A stretch of 64,000 nucleotides of DNA from Melitaea cinxia (GCF_905220565.1 NC_059415.1:13344001-13408000), one strand, 5' to 3'. Counted from the first letter of the stretch, positions 9,586 to 20,334 are shown. Numbers and translations are program-made. Notes: generated by a model not told the origin, from the sequence alone.

Positions 9586-11787
9586 ATGGACACGACGAAT
9601 AAAACGTTACTACCCCAGGAGGGTACCTGCGCCTCCGGCAAAGGAGAATCCCTCCGTGCATCTGCAGATGCACGCTGTCCGTACGAATCTGGGGAGGGCA
9701 CCCATCGTGTTTGTGTTCGCGGTTCGTCCGCCGTAGAGAGGCCCGAGAAGGGCGGAGTGGAGGTAGTGCCCGAGAAGGGCGGAGTGGAGGATGCGCCCGC
9801 GAAGGGCGGCGAGGACGGGAAGCCCGAGAAGGGCGGTGTTGTTCACGGGTCTTCTACCCGTGAAGCTGTAAGCTCGCTTCCTATACGACTACCACTGGTA
9901 ATGCTAACGCGCATCAGTGATGAGTATGGGACAGAACCTGGACAGGTAAGGAGTAGGTCCTGCTCGATTACGAGTCAGGAAAACATGTCAGAGGGTCTGA
10001 CCGCCATCGACTCCGACGATAGTTTTCCGGCCTACAGAAAGGCCAGAAAACCGGGAAAACGACGACTGCTCTCATCTCCGTCGGCTTTGTCTTCGGACGA
10101 GGAGAGCCGTCAGACGTCGTCGAAACTGGCGCGTAAGCGCTGCCAGAGGAGAGAGGAAGCCTCGCGCGAAAAGGAGAAAGCGCTGGAGACGAGCATCTCT
10201 GACGCGGAGGAGAGACGTCGGGCGATGGGTCTGGACGTAAGCGACGCTCGAACCGCCGACGCCATTAGTGCGCAGGTCGGTAAGGACGTCGACGTGATTT
10301 ACCAAGTGGCGACCAGGTCTATGAACCTGAAGGGTACCTCCGTCAGGGCCCTCAAGGACGCCGCCACTTCAATCCGGCTCGGGGTGGAGGTGTTGAAGGA
10401 ACGCACTTCCTCGGACGAGGTCCGCAAACTGCAAGCGGAGAACACTCGTCTGAGGAGGGACGTCGAGGACCTCAAATGCCAAGTGGCGGAGTTGGTCAAG
10501 GAGCGTCAGCCGGCTGTCGTTCCGGGCCCGGCTCCAGTCACTACCAGCGAGGCTGACAAGGAAGAGCGGATGCGGGCGTCGCTGTTGTCGTCGGTTCGAG
10601 AACTGTTCGACGCCCGCCTTACCAGCATCGAGCAGAGGCTGACGCCGACCAAGGCGACGGACCACTCGAGTGATGCAACGCAGCAGGTGCCAGCGCTAAC
10701 CACTAGCGCTGGAAAGAAGAAAGCTCGCCCGCGCAAGGCTGCGGCCGCGGCGGCGAAAGCCGCCTCGTCGGCGGCCTGCTCGGGTGAGGGAGCCACGCCG
10801 GCCACACCGGCTGCTGCTGGCGACGCCGAATGGGTCACCGTCGCCAAAAAGAAGTCAAAGAAGAAAAAGAAGAAAAAAGATAAGGGCAAAGCTCCTGAGT
10901 CGGACGCCGCTGCTAAGGCTGCCCCGCAGCAGCAGCGGAAGGGACTCAAAAAGAAGAAGAAGACACCCAAGTTGGTGGCCCCCCGTCGGCCCGCAGTGAT
11001 CATCGCACTGAAGCCGGACGCGATCGAACGGGGGGTCACCTATGCCGACGTTATTCGCCAGGCTGCAGGTTCGGTGAATCTCGCCAGCCTGGGAATTAAG
11101 GAGGGCTTAAGCATTCGTTCTGCCGCAACCGGGGCCAGGCTGTTAGAGCTGTCTAACGACCAGGCCCCGGAGGTGGCGCAGCGTTTCGCACAGGAGCTCG
11201 AAAAAGCCGTGGGAAGTGTGGCTAGAGTCGTTCGGCCCGAGAGACACGTCAGCTTGCGTGTTTCCGGACTCGACGACTCGATCACGAGAGAGATGGTCGT
11301 CGACGCGGCGGCCAAAGTGGGAAAATGCGACGCCGGTTCTGTCAGGGCCGCGGAAATCGCATTCGGTGGGAGCGGGATGGGATCAGTGGTTCTCCGCTGC
11401 CCGATCCCGATAGCGAAGGCACTCGCCGAGGCCGGCAGACTTCTGGTCGGCTGGAGTTCGGCGAGAGTCAGGCTTCTGGAGCGGCGCCCGTTGCGCTGCT
11501 TTGGATGCATGGGTATCGGGCACACTCGCCCGACCTGTCCGACGGCGGTAGACCGTAGCAGACTTTGCTACAGGTGTGGTCTCGAGGGTCACTTGGCCCG
11601 CACATGCACTAAGGCGCCGAATTGCGCGGTCTGTGCCGCTTCCGGCAGACCGGCGTCGCATGTGATGGGGGGACGGAATTGCCGTCCCCCTAAAGCCAAT
11701 CGGAAAGTGGCCGCGAAAGTGGCCACTCCCGCTCAAAGGAGAAAAAGCCGTCAGGCAACTGAGGAGGCCGCGCCAATGTCTCCTTAG
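9586..11787 (+). CDS. R1-clade ORF1 (gag-like) protein with three CCHC zinc knuckles
   Basis: Nucleic-acid-binding ORF1 protein that would package element RNA. ATG 9586 (MDTTNKTLLPQEG) is chosen because codons upstream in frame have no ATG and the same start peptide opens ORF1 of element 2. Order: conserved LLPQEGTCASGKGESLRAS peptide; four imperfect PEKGGVE-type repeats (about 9745-9850); a charged region; a coiled-coil-like Leu/Glu/Arg stretch (about residues 255-305); Lys-rich tracts (KKKSKKKKKKKDKGK); an RRM-like region with LRVSGLDDSIT; then knuckles CFGCMGIGHTRPTC, CYRCGLEGHLARTC and CAVCAASGRPASH...C near the C-terminus. About 734 aa, a normal length for R1/TRAS/SART ORF1. No RT frame follows. 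Confidence 0.85.
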   Translation: MDTTNKTLLPQEGTCASGKGESLRASADARCPYESGEGTHRVCVRGSSAVERPEKGGVEVVPEKGGVEDAPAKGGEDGKPEKGGVVHGSSTREAVSSLPIRLPLVMLTRISDEYGTEPGQVRSRSCSITSQENMSEGLTAIDSDDSFPAYRKARKPGKRRLLSSPSALSSDEESRQTSSKLARKRCQRREEASREKEKALETSISDAEERRRAMGLDVSDARTADAISAQVGKDVDVIYQVATRSMNLKGTSVRALKDAATSIRLGVEVLKERTSSDEVRKLQAENTRLRRDVEDLKCQVAELVKERQPAVVPGPAPVTTSEADKEERMRASLLSSVRELFDARLTSIEQRLTPTKATDHSSDATQQVPALTTSAGKKKARPRKAAAAAAKAASSAACSGEGATPATPAAAGDAEWVTVAKKKSKKKKKKKDKGKAPESDAAAKAAPQQQRKGLKKKKKTPKLVAPRRPAVIIALKPDAIERGVTYADVIRQAAGSVNLASLGIKEGLSIRSAATGARLLELSNDQAPEVAQRFAQELEKAVGSVARVVRPERHVSLRVSGLDDSITREMVVDAAAKVGKCDAGSVRAAEIAFGGSGMGSVVLRCPIPIAKALAEAGRLLVGWSSARVRLLERRPLRCFGCMGIGHTRPTCPTAVDRSRLCYRCGLEGHLARTCTKAPNCAVCAASGRPASHVMGGRNCRPPKANRKVAAKVATPAQRRKSRQATEEAAPMSP
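9600..9680 (+). other. Conserved RNA-fold module at the start of ORF1 (element 1)
   Basis: GGAGGG (about 9618) can pair with CCCTCC (about 9650), with an inner CCTCC/GGAG pair. It is followed by a 7-bp hairpin GTGCATC-TGCA-GATGCAC (9656-9673). Element 2 keeps the same stem with a TTCG loop. Nucleotide identity between the elements is much higher here than in the rest of ORF1, suggesting an RNA-level constraint. Confidence 0.5.
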
Positions 11788-12118
11788 CGTGTGGGAGTGG
11801 GGATTAAACCCCCCACTTGCCGGGCTGGCGGGCGACAGATAAAGGGGTATCTGTCGTCCGCACTAGTCGGCCCAGAGGAGGAAGACGTACTTCTTGTGTT
11901 CGAGTGCGTCTTTCGGAGAGCTGCGAAACTCTCCGCGACGGGCCCGCAAGGGCAAGCGCCGGCGGGATTGCGAAAGAACTATGTGTCCTTGTGATCCCGC
12001 CACATAGGCGTACGGCAGAACACACGTGGCCGGTTTTTATTCAGTAAGAGTCTGACTCCCCTCGGTGTCCCCGCGCCGAGGGTGTCCATGAAGGATTTTC
12101 CCCACGTAAAAAAAAAAA
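11788..12118 (+). other. 3' UTR and poly(A) of R1-clade element 1
   Basis: Non-coding, GC-rich, with a GTCCCCGCGCCGAGGG-type stem near the end and an A11 tail. Ends of this form are usual for R1-clade elements. There is no reverse transcriptase or endonuclease motif in any frame, so the internal deletion removed all of ORF2. Confidence 0.65.
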
Positions 12119-12394
12119 GGCCTTTGGAGCCCCCCAGGCCTTTGGGGCCTGGGTCTCGGACTTAGGTCTGGGACCTAGGCTCCAAGGGGAGGAGTTGCTG
12201 GACTTTTACTGGGCGCGTCCCCACGGTGGCGGATAGGGGAACGCCACTCGCACTGAGCGGGTGGTAGGGGTTTTCGGACCCCCGCGGACCAAAACCAGTA
12301 GGTGTGGGCGCACCTTTAGCGGCTTGTCAGCCGCGCGGCCTAGGGGAGTAAACCCCGATTAAAAATCTAAGCTGTGATACAGCCCTTACTAATC

Positions 12395-13837
12395 ATGGAC
12401 ACAAAGATCAAAACGTTACTACCCCAGGAGGGTACCTGCGCCTCCGGCAAAGGAGAATCCCTCCGTGCATCTTCGGATGCACGCTGCCCGTTCGATTCTG
12501 GGGAGGGCACCCTTTGTGACTGTGATTCGCCCCATATGGGCGTTGACGTTGTGCCCGGGAAGGGCGGTGATACGACCTCTGCTAGAAATACGGACTCCGA
12601 TAACAGCCTTCGGAGTGGCGGCTCAAACGAGCCGTCACTCTCGAGGACTGGTCTCCCCTCGCGAGATCTCAAGGGGAGATTCCTCTCACGCCAAAAAGGC
12701 CCTTCTAAGGGCCAGGACAAAGGTGGAAACCGTTTTGCGGTTCTGGCTGCGGACGACAAAACGGACACGGATGCAGACATGGTTTCGGGATCCCCTGACA
12801 GGGATATTGCTTTGACGGGACGGCGGAAGCGGCCCTCATCCTCGACCTTCGCGTCTGGGCGTGACGGTTCGGACACGGAGGCCGAGGGCGCGGGCCTCGC
12901 TAAAATAAACACGGCGAGAAGGGGAAAGGCGAGAGGAACCACGGCGGGTCCTTCCCGGGAAAAGTTTCTCAAGCCAGCACCTGTCCGGCCGGAATCGACC
13001 AACTTATTCACCGACAACGAGTCCGACGTCGGCTCGTTGATCTTAGACGACGTTGTTGCGCTCAACGCGCAAGAACTCAGGGCGCGCGCGGGCGAGGGAT
13101 TCGCCGTAATACTAGAGGTTGCCCGGAAATCCGGGAACCTCAAAGGCGAGTTCGTCGCAAAGCTGAAGAGGTCCGCGACGGACCTAAGCGAGGTGGTCGA
13201 CGCCCTTGCCTCTAGGACCGAGGCCGATGAGGTGAGGCGGCTCCGAGCGGAGAACCGCCGCTTCAGGATGGAAATAGAGGCGATGAAAACGGAGCTGAAG
13301 GCGGTGCGGCGCGGCTTCGCCGAGACGAAGACGGAAGCGGCCGCTAACGCCGCCGTCGCCGCCGCCGCCGCTGCCAACGCCTCAATCGCCGGTCCACCTG
13401 CGACACTTCCGGTGGCGGACATGCTAGAGGAGTTCAAGCACTCCTTGACCTGCTCGCTGGGCGATATGATGAACGTCCGGCTGGCGCAGATCGAGGAGAG
13501 GCTGCCGCCGGCTCCGTCGGTCCGCCCCCAACTGGGAGCTGGTGGACCTCGACGCCCCGAGACGGCGGCCACTACGTCGGAAGCCCCCTCCACGGTTGCC
13601 CGGGAGGAAACCTGGGCAACAGTGGTTAAAAGAGGGAAGGGCAAGAGGAAGGGGAAAGGGAAGTCCTCCGCCCCTCCATCTACACCTGCAGGCGAAGGTC
13701 GAACTGCCGCCCCTGCGGCGAAGCCGGTTGACAAGCTAGCCACGGCGTCGTCCGCGCGACAGGCCGCCAAGCCGTCCAAGCCGTCCGGAAGGCCGGCAAC
13801 AAAGGCGACCGTTAAGGCCAAATTCAAGGCCCCGTGA
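12395..13837 (+). pseudogene. R1-clade ORF1, truncated before the zinc knuckles
   Basis: ATG 12395 gives MDTKIKTLLPQEGTCASG, matching the element 1 start peptide almost exactly, after which the proteins diverge. Later regions keep the same order: acidic and Ser-rich segment, coiled-coil-like helix with LRAENRRFRMEIEAMKTEL, Ala-rich stretch, and Lys/Gly-rich WATVVKRGKGKRKGKGK (compare WVTVAKKKSKKKK in element 1). The frame stops at 13837 just past this basic tract, before the RRM-like region and CCHC knuckles, so it cannot act as a complete ORF1 protein. A long antisense frame at 12367-13827 is a codon-bias shadow. Confidence 0.72.
12408..12490 (+). other. Conserved RNA-fold module at the start of ORF1 (element 2)
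   Basis: Counterpart of the 9600-9680 module. The stem GTGCATC/GATGCAC (12465-12482) is kept but closes a TTCG tetraloop (UUCG in RNA, an unusually stable loop) in place of TGCA. Confidence 0.5.
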
Positions 13838-14602
13838 TATGTTCAACAGCGTGATAGCTCTCGGATCGACCGTTCAGAAAGGCGCACGAGCGATGTTGTA
13901 AAACAGGCCCGAATCGCGAAAAGAGAAGACAGAGCAGCTCTGCGTGACTTCCAAGAAGAAGAGGAAGGCCTATTGTATGGTCCAGGCATAGCAGATTGAC
14001 GGTGAGATGAAATTTTTAGGATAAATCACATGCGCGAACTTTCAAACGCGTTTTTCTCGAAACACCATTTTTCAAAACGGTAACCACGATATTTCAGAAA
14101 CTATTGCACCGATCTTGTTCAAATTTATACAGCATCTTTAATATGTTATAAGCCAGCGATTGAACTAGGATTATCATGATTGCTTCGATAGTTTTTTTCG
14201 TACGAGCGAGAAACTTAAGAAAAAATGAGTAAAAAATAGAATGTAGTGAAATAGAAAAGTGTATAAAAAAGTCAATTTTTGTAATTTAGAATTCACTCTA
14301 GTTCAATCGCTAGTCTTGAATATGAAGATTAAAATGCCGTTTGGTTTTTTGATTTCAGATAAGCAGAACAGCCGCAATCTTGGTCACCGTCAAGCACCTC
14401 TTTTAGTTGATGTCTTCCTGTCGGCCACTATAACTGCTATTCTATTATATATTTTGACTTCAAAAAATTTGTAAAGCTTATTTAAATGTTAATAAAGATT
14501 ATGCAAAAATAATGAGATTGATTATTTCAATGCTTTGCCCGTAAAAAATTATTGAAAAAGCCATAAAAAAACAGCCGAGAAACTAGAGGACGGCCTTAAA
14601 AA
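13838..14602. other. Unassigned spacer with a basic ORF tail and a 14-bp inverted repeat
   Basis: After element 2, a frame from 13838 to 13999 reads a basic peptide (RDSSRIDRSERRTSDVVKQ..., ending GLLYGPGIAD). It looks like the C-terminus of some insect mobile-element protein, but I cannot name it. Further on are fragments such as CGCGTTTTTCTCGAAACACC and a perfect inverted pair AGCGATTGAACTAG (14155-14168) / CTAGTTCAATCGCT (14298-14311). No complete gene. Confidence 0.35.
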
Positions 14603-15659
14603 ATGGTGAAATATTGTATTGTGCGGATACAAGATGTGGTTGATCATTTAGATGATATATCTGATTTGTCAGCTTATGAAGAGGATGATGACCCATGTTG
14701 GGATGATTTAAATTTGACCACCACTTCGGATTCCAATCTTAACTTACCTGATGGCAGAATAACTGAAATCAGTATACAAGAAATGTTTGATGATGATCAC
14801 GAAGAAACACCAAGACAAGAACCATATGAAGATGAAGCTCTAACAGAAAACCTTGAAAATATTTTAGAGCCAACTTATCCTGAGTATGAAAATTTACAAT
14901 GCTTTGCGAACACTGAACCAAATCCTTCCTATCTATCACTTATTTTGACTTCTGACTCTATACCCCTTCGTGATCGTGACTGCAGTTTTGTTGATGCTAC
15001 TGAAAAATCTTCACCGCCGATTGTTTCTGAAGTCCAGTCTGTATTCACTCATATGGACCTAGAGACGCCTTCTGTTTCAACTCCAGCGCCAAATCGCGAT
15101 GATACCGACATAACACCCGAGAATGATAATCTTCCAGTAGTAAGTGAGCATAACAATCAGAATCCTCGTTCTAGTTACACACATAAAACCCATAGACGTA
15201 AATTTTTTTAACGAGTTTGTAATAGAATTAATAGTGTATCAAACCAATAAATATGCTGAATAAAAACGCAGTCGAAACTGGGAACAAGTAACCTATAATG
15301 AAATAAAAGCGTATCTTTTAATTCTCATATTGATGGGCCTGAATCCTCTCCCCGATATGGAATTATATTGGTCCAGTGATACTTTCTATAGTAATGCTGA
15401 AATTTCAAGAGTAATTATCTAGATTTAAGAAATAGCAGAGAATTTACATCTGAACGATAACGGACTTGAACCTGCTAGAAATGAACCAAATTACGACAAA
15501 CTATTTAAACTGCGGCCCTTGATCAATAAACTAAATTCAGTTTTCAGAATTAAAATGAAAAATTCGAGCAAACACTCTGTTGACGAATGCATGGTAAAAT
15601 TTAAAGGCCGCAGTAGCCTGAAACAATACATGCCTAAAAATCCTATTACCTATAAGTAG
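14603..15659 (+). pseudogene. piggyBac transposase relic, N-terminal half
   Basis: An acidic N-terminus with Asp/Glu clusters (14603-15211), as in piggyBac transposases, ends at a TAA next to a T7 run. From about 15267 the DDE_Tnp_1_7 core resumes in another frame: WEQVTYNEIKAYLLILILMG, LYWSSDTFYSN, LRPLINKLNSVF, and the first catalytic Asp in SVDECMVKFKGRSSLKQYMP. Two stops interrupt at about 15418-15425. The gene ends abruptly at 15657-15659, where unrelated sequence starts, so the rest of the catalytic domain is missing. This differs from the piggyBac pieces at 22.8-25.4, 46.5-47.1 and 55.7-56.1 kb. Confidence 0.75.
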
Positions 15660-17060
15660 TGACGTGGGTGTCTCAGAGACGGCATGGATGCAAAAAGTAG
15701 GCTCCCACCGCCGATGTTAAAGTGACGCCCCCGCCCTCCCTGCTCCCTGTTAACTTCGCGTTTCGGTGGCGTGATTAGTCAGTCGAGCGCTCGCGCTACT
15801 TGTATTTGTACATAGTAAAAATATGGTGCATAGCGACATCTGGTTCTAACGGCAGTATTACTATAGATCCTGGTATTGAGGTTTATCTAGCGAAGCTTGC
15901 GGGCTCACTAGATGGCGTGCTTGGAGAGTTGCTATGTATATTTGCACGGTTTGTTTTTACATCGTTTCATATTTAAATATTTATTTAATTGCTTAGGGTT
16001 TTTGTCTAAATTGTTTTTTTATAAATAATAAATATATATATATATATATTTATATAGCCTTCTTTCGGTTTGCTGTAATGGATAAATTTTTAATTTTGAG
16101 TGGCAACACTGCCAGGTTGACGGATTTTCGCTTCGACCATGATTGGGAATGGCGAGGGAAAGATTTCACGTTTTCGTGTTTTTTTTGGCCAGGTTCGCCT
16201 GTATTATAAAATTATGTCTCTGAAGTAGAGGAATAATATTTTTTTTTATCTCAACAATAATGCTTCCTTTGTTTTGTTTATTATGAAATAGATTTTTATC
16301 TGATTTCGGGGATGGTGGGAACGAGAGATTTCACATATGCAATCTACTCTGGTAAGATTTCAAACCATTTCTTTTTAAATTTGCATCGGTTCGATTACGC
16401 CATTTTGACAACGTGTTTTCTTTGTTTCAGGGTTTTATTACTTTTTTTGTGTTTTATTTTTTTATGTAACTAATGAATAAATTTATTACTTTAAATTAAA
16501 AAATAAATTAATGATGTAGGAAAAGAAAATTTAAATTAAAAATTATAACTTGAAATTAAAATGGAACTTGAATGAGTCACAAACCAGGACTCAAAAATTT
16601 AAAAAAAAGATTATATTTCAATTTCTTTCTGTCATTTTCGTTTCAATCATCGAGGCCTGGATGTTTGAATCTGGAATTTAAATAACACCAGAGGGATCTT
16701 TTCAATATTTTGAAAGCTGAGTCTACCGTGGATCACCAGGGCAATGAAACACCTGTCCGTATTAAAGTAAAATCCTTTGGGCTGGAGATCCTGCTCTTCA
16801 AAACTTCCTGTTGAAATCCTAACACCCGGTTGATGTCCAGAGCAAATTGACAATTGAGGTCATTGGTAATGAATTAATGAAGAAGAGGTACAGATTTTAT
16901 CACTATTTAGTTTTATCCAAACTTATGTTTGCAAGGTTATTTGATTTCTGGTGGTATACTCGTTAAGCTCATTATACTCATCATGTTTTTTTAAATGTAG
17001 TAAAAATGTTAAAGAACCTTCTCTCTACGACTGAGCAACCTTAGTATTTGTTTAGACTGT
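15660..17060. other. Unassigned non-coding DNA
   Basis: It begins with a GC-rich segment (GTGACGTGGGTGTCTCAGAG; 15660-15830) that looks like a separate repeat and contains TAGATGGCGTGC. AT-rich DNA follows. A minus-strand frame (16647-16853) reads CSGHQPGVRISTGSFEEQD but has no recognisable domain or flanking exons. No further feature is supported. Confidence 0.3.
16032..16049. repeat. (AT)n microsatellite
   Basis: An uninterrupted AT dinucleotide run of 9 units in AT-rich DNA. Confidence 0.8.
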
Positions 17061-17323
17061 AATTTCTGAAGTGATGGTTTTTGGGGTTAGCTATGTAGGC
17101 TTATTTTTATATTTCGTTACATGAGGGTAAGTGTAAAAATTGAAATTAAACTACCTTATTGTTGAACAACTAGTTGGTTTATTATTTAAATCTTTTTCCA
17201 ACCTGCTTCAAAATTTGTATTTGGTCCTAGCCCTAAAGATTTATTACTATTTTCTTTGTCAACGGCACATTGTATTCCGAAATAGCCGGGCAACTTTTTC
17301 CGTCAATGTGTCGGGTGGCAATA
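17061..17323 (+). repeat. About 255-bp repeat, copy 1 (pair with 25513-25766)
   Basis: It shares TCTG(A/T)AGTGATGGTTTTTGG at the left, AAACTACCTTATTGTTGAAC in the middle and AACGGCACATTGTATT toward the right with the second copy, at high identity. No coding potential. Class unknown. Confidence 0.7.
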
Positions 17324-17664
17324 AACATTGGATGTCTCTGAGACGTGAGGTCAGTATTTGCGCATATGAATTATTAGACGTCACATCAGTATTAGGCCTC
17401 CTACGCACTGGCGACCATGGTCGCCGCGACCTGGCCGCGGCGGCCAGTGAATTCTGGACTTTATATGGCAATCGCTATAGCCCCTACGCACTTAGCGGCC
17501 AGCGACCAGCGGCCACCGTTGGCCGCGGCGTCCAATTTGATGCCACGCGACCAGCGACCAATCGTGGCCGTCGAGAACATCACTTCTGTATTAAAATTCA
17601 TCAGTGCTACCGCATCGGCCGCGGCGACCAGACGTGTAGCTAGCTACAGAGTGATTATTTTACA

Positions 17665-19824
17665 ATGGCCAATTTCGACACGGAAAGGTTCATAATTGAA
17701 GTTGAAAATAGAAGAGGTTTATGGGATTTAGCATCAAATGATTACTCCAATAAAGATGTTAAGCGGCAGTTGTGGCTTGAAGTGGTCGATATATTTGGCG
17801 GTGAATCCATGGAAGATAAAGAAAAGGCAGAACTTGGTTAGTATTTTATTTTATTATGCCTAAGTAAATTAATAATGCGATGAACTACAATAAACGCAGC
17901 AGGTGCTGTAGTAGCATTCGACACGTATATGTGACATGAGTGATTTTTTTTTAAAGTTGTTCCGTTCATTCAAAATCTAAGAAATTTTAGCAAATAGGTA
18001 ATTGTCAAAAGTATAACTATTTTATTTCTACTATTTTTCGCTTTGCACATGAGTTTTGACAATTATTTGCTAAAATTTCCCAGGTTTTCGTAATGATTGG
18101 AATAACTTTTTAAAAAGATTACTCATACCGCATGTGCGTTCGACGCCATTTTGTTTACGGCGCGCAATGGCGGCTCGCGGCGAGCACCCATATATTTACA
18201 AATTGTGCCAGGGCAAGCGACCATCGGTACTGAAGTAGTTTGCGAATATATCTCGATATTCGGTTGATGTTCTATTTGCTCTATTAGGTAAACATGCAGG
18301 TATTTCTAATAAAGCCTCTGGTACAGTTAACGTGTCCTTGAAATCATATCCGTCTCTTTCTCGCACAAAATTATGAAGCACACATAGAGCTTTTATAATC
18401 ACAACTGCAAATTCTTTCTTGACGTTTAGGGGTCGGTGAAGAATCTGCCATTTACTGGCTAATATTCCAAATGTACATTCAATATAGCGGCGGGCACGGG
18501 ATAGTCGATAATTAAAATTAGTCTTTACATTATTCAAGTTTCTCCCAGCATACGGTCGCATCATATGTTCCGATAGTGAAAACGCCTCATCACCCACTAA
18601 AACGAACGGCATTGATTGGCCATTTTCTTTGATGGGGTTATTGCTCGGAATATCGAGATCATTATTTAAAAGCCTATGATAAAATACAGAGTCTTTGTAA
18701 ATTGACGAATCACTGCATTTGCCGTATGCTCCAATATCTACGTAAAGAAATTTATAATTTACATCACATATTGCAAGTAACACGATTGAAAAATAATTCT
18801 TGTAATTGTAATAAAGAGATCCCGAATGTTGTGGTTTGATAACTCTAATGTGCTTGCCGTCGATGGCTCCGATGCAATTAGGAAATTGGGCGTATTTTTG
18901 AAAACCTTCAGCCGTTTGAATCCACTTATCTCTGGTCAATTGTGGCATCACAATTGGTTTTAATATCTCCCATATTGCTTCACAAACATCAAATACTATT
19001 TCCGATACTGTAGGAAGCCCTATACGGTATTCATAACTTATATGAGATAAAGAACACCCAGTAGCCAAATACCTGAAAATAAAATTCACATTAATAAACA
19101 TAATATTAGTTTTGTAATATGTACTACATTTATTTATTGATTTACAGGCATTACTCTCCAAAAAAGATGGAAAAACCTTAGAGACTGTTTCACAAGAGAG
19201 CTGCGCCGTCTTAAAGATGTCAAAAGTGGTTCTGCTGCAAAACGTAAATCACAATACACCTATTTCAACCAATTACTGTTTTTGAAATCAGTGCTGGACA
19301 CAAACGCAACAGAAAATAGTCTCGAAGAGGCAAGTCAAGAAAATGAAAGTGCAAGATCTTCTGATCTTGAGACTCAACAGTCTGCATCAAAGTCGCTTAG
19401 AACAAAAAGGAAGAAAAAAATACCAAACGAAGAATCCGATACAGACCCTCTAATTTCAGTTCTGCATAAGACCATAGCGACTACACAGAATGATTCAAAT
19501 TGTGACAGACTGTTTCTTTTATCCCTCCTCGAAAGATTTCAAACAATCCCTGCTGCAATGAAGACCAAAGCGAAAATGGAAATCATGGAAATTATAGAAA
19601 AATACCAACCGAACTGTACACCTACAACAGCGCGCATAAACTATTCAAGTAATTTCAATACTCTTAACGACCAAGAATATGACCCGCATCGACCGAGTTA
19701 TTCAGGTTATTCTACTACCAACAGGATATCAGATGATTCAAATTACAGCGATACTCATACTCATTATTCTGATATTTCTCAAAATTCAGAAATGATAGAC
19801 CTATTTCCCAATTTGAATGATTAA
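17665..19824 (+). CDS. Harbinger-1 MADF/BESS protein (two exons, 282 aa)
   Basis: Second protein of animal Harbingers, a Myb/SANT-like MADF DNA-binding protein thought to help the transposase reach TIRs and the nucleus. Exon 1 is 17665-17836 (MANFDTERFIIEVENRRGLW..., donor G|GTTAGT). Exon 2 is 19148-19824 (acceptor TTACAG). The phase-1 junction gives Gly and continues ITLQKRWKNLRDCF, completing the MADF domain. The C-terminal half has the BESS motif (LFLLSLLERFQTIP...KMEIMEII), then a Ser/Thr/Tyr-rich tail ending FPNLND. The frame is open throughout. The intron (17837-19147) contains transposase exon 2 on the other strand. Confidence 0.85.
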
Positions 19825-20334
19825 TTGTTCACAATTGCCATTTTTTAAGTTATGAAAATACAAATAATTTGATTATCTACTTCAGTTTTTTAATATTTAA
19901 AAACATGTTATAAGCAAGCCCTTTTCCTCTCCTTTTCAAAGTCGTAAAGTAGAATACTACTGAACAATAGTTCATAAATTTTTTAAAGTGGCAAAACCTT
20001 GGTCAATGAATTATACAGGTTGTTGTGAAAAACGCAACAGTGGTGGTTTAGGGTGATTCAGAATCAAGTCTTGTATAATTCAAATTTACAAAAAAATCCG
20101 TTTAGCAGTTTAAGTAAAAAAAAGGCCCTATCACATTATTTTTATTTTTCCTGTACACAATACTCCATTCCGAAACATCCTTTAAAATATATCACGTATT
20201 TTTTAAACATTCTGTATTTAAAAAAGAAAAAGCTTACCTTATTGTTATTACTAATTTTTCTTCTGCTGGAATGCATTTCCGATAGTTGTTACCAGTTCCA
20301 GTAATTTTTGGTTTTATTGTATCCAGTATAGATA

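Larger units (their letters stand above)
8859..12118 (+). mobile_element. R1-clade non-LTR retrotransposon, element 1: ORF1-only derivative
   Basis: It starts with a tandem GGCCTTTGGAGCC motif, has a GC-rich 5' UTR of about 730 bp, one large ORF1 (9586-11787), a 320-bp 3' UTR and an 11-A tail (12108-12118). ORF2 (endonuclease plus reverse transcriptase) is absent: only 331 bp separate the ORF1 stop from the tail. The poly(A) directly joins the first base of a second, related 5' UTR. The TTAGG run at the 5' side and the orientation suggest a telomere-targeting SART-type member, but that is inference. Confidence 0.75.
12119..13837 (+). mobile_element. R1-clade retrotransposon, element 2 (related family, 3'-truncated)
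   Basis: It opens with GGCCTTTGGAGCC twice, a hairpin CCCAGGCC/GGCCTGGG and TAGGTC/GACCTA, the same fold as element 1, and a similar but diverged 5' UTR (12119-12394). ORF1 follows and is cut at 13837, after which unrelated sequence begins. No 3' UTR or tail is seen. It lies head to tail after element 1 with no intervening base. Confidence 0.7.

Noticed and set aside
10506..11525. Minus-strand ORFs of 161-177 aa inside ORF1 of element 1
   Set aside because: Same antisense effect; the Phe-rich run is only the complement of the lysine tract.
12367..13827. 486-aa minus-strand ORF opposite R1 ORF1 of element 2
   Set aside because: Mirror of a GC-rich coding frame; no domain, Ser/Ala/Pro composition typical of an antisense shadow.
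16647..16853. Minus-strand peptide CSGHQPGVRISTGSFEEQD as a host exon
   Set aside because: No splice sites, neighbours or family recognised; left as unassigned.
17665..17836. MADF exons as host Adf1-type genes
   Set aside because: Each sits within Harbinger TIRs with the transposase in its intron, so it is the element's own second gene.
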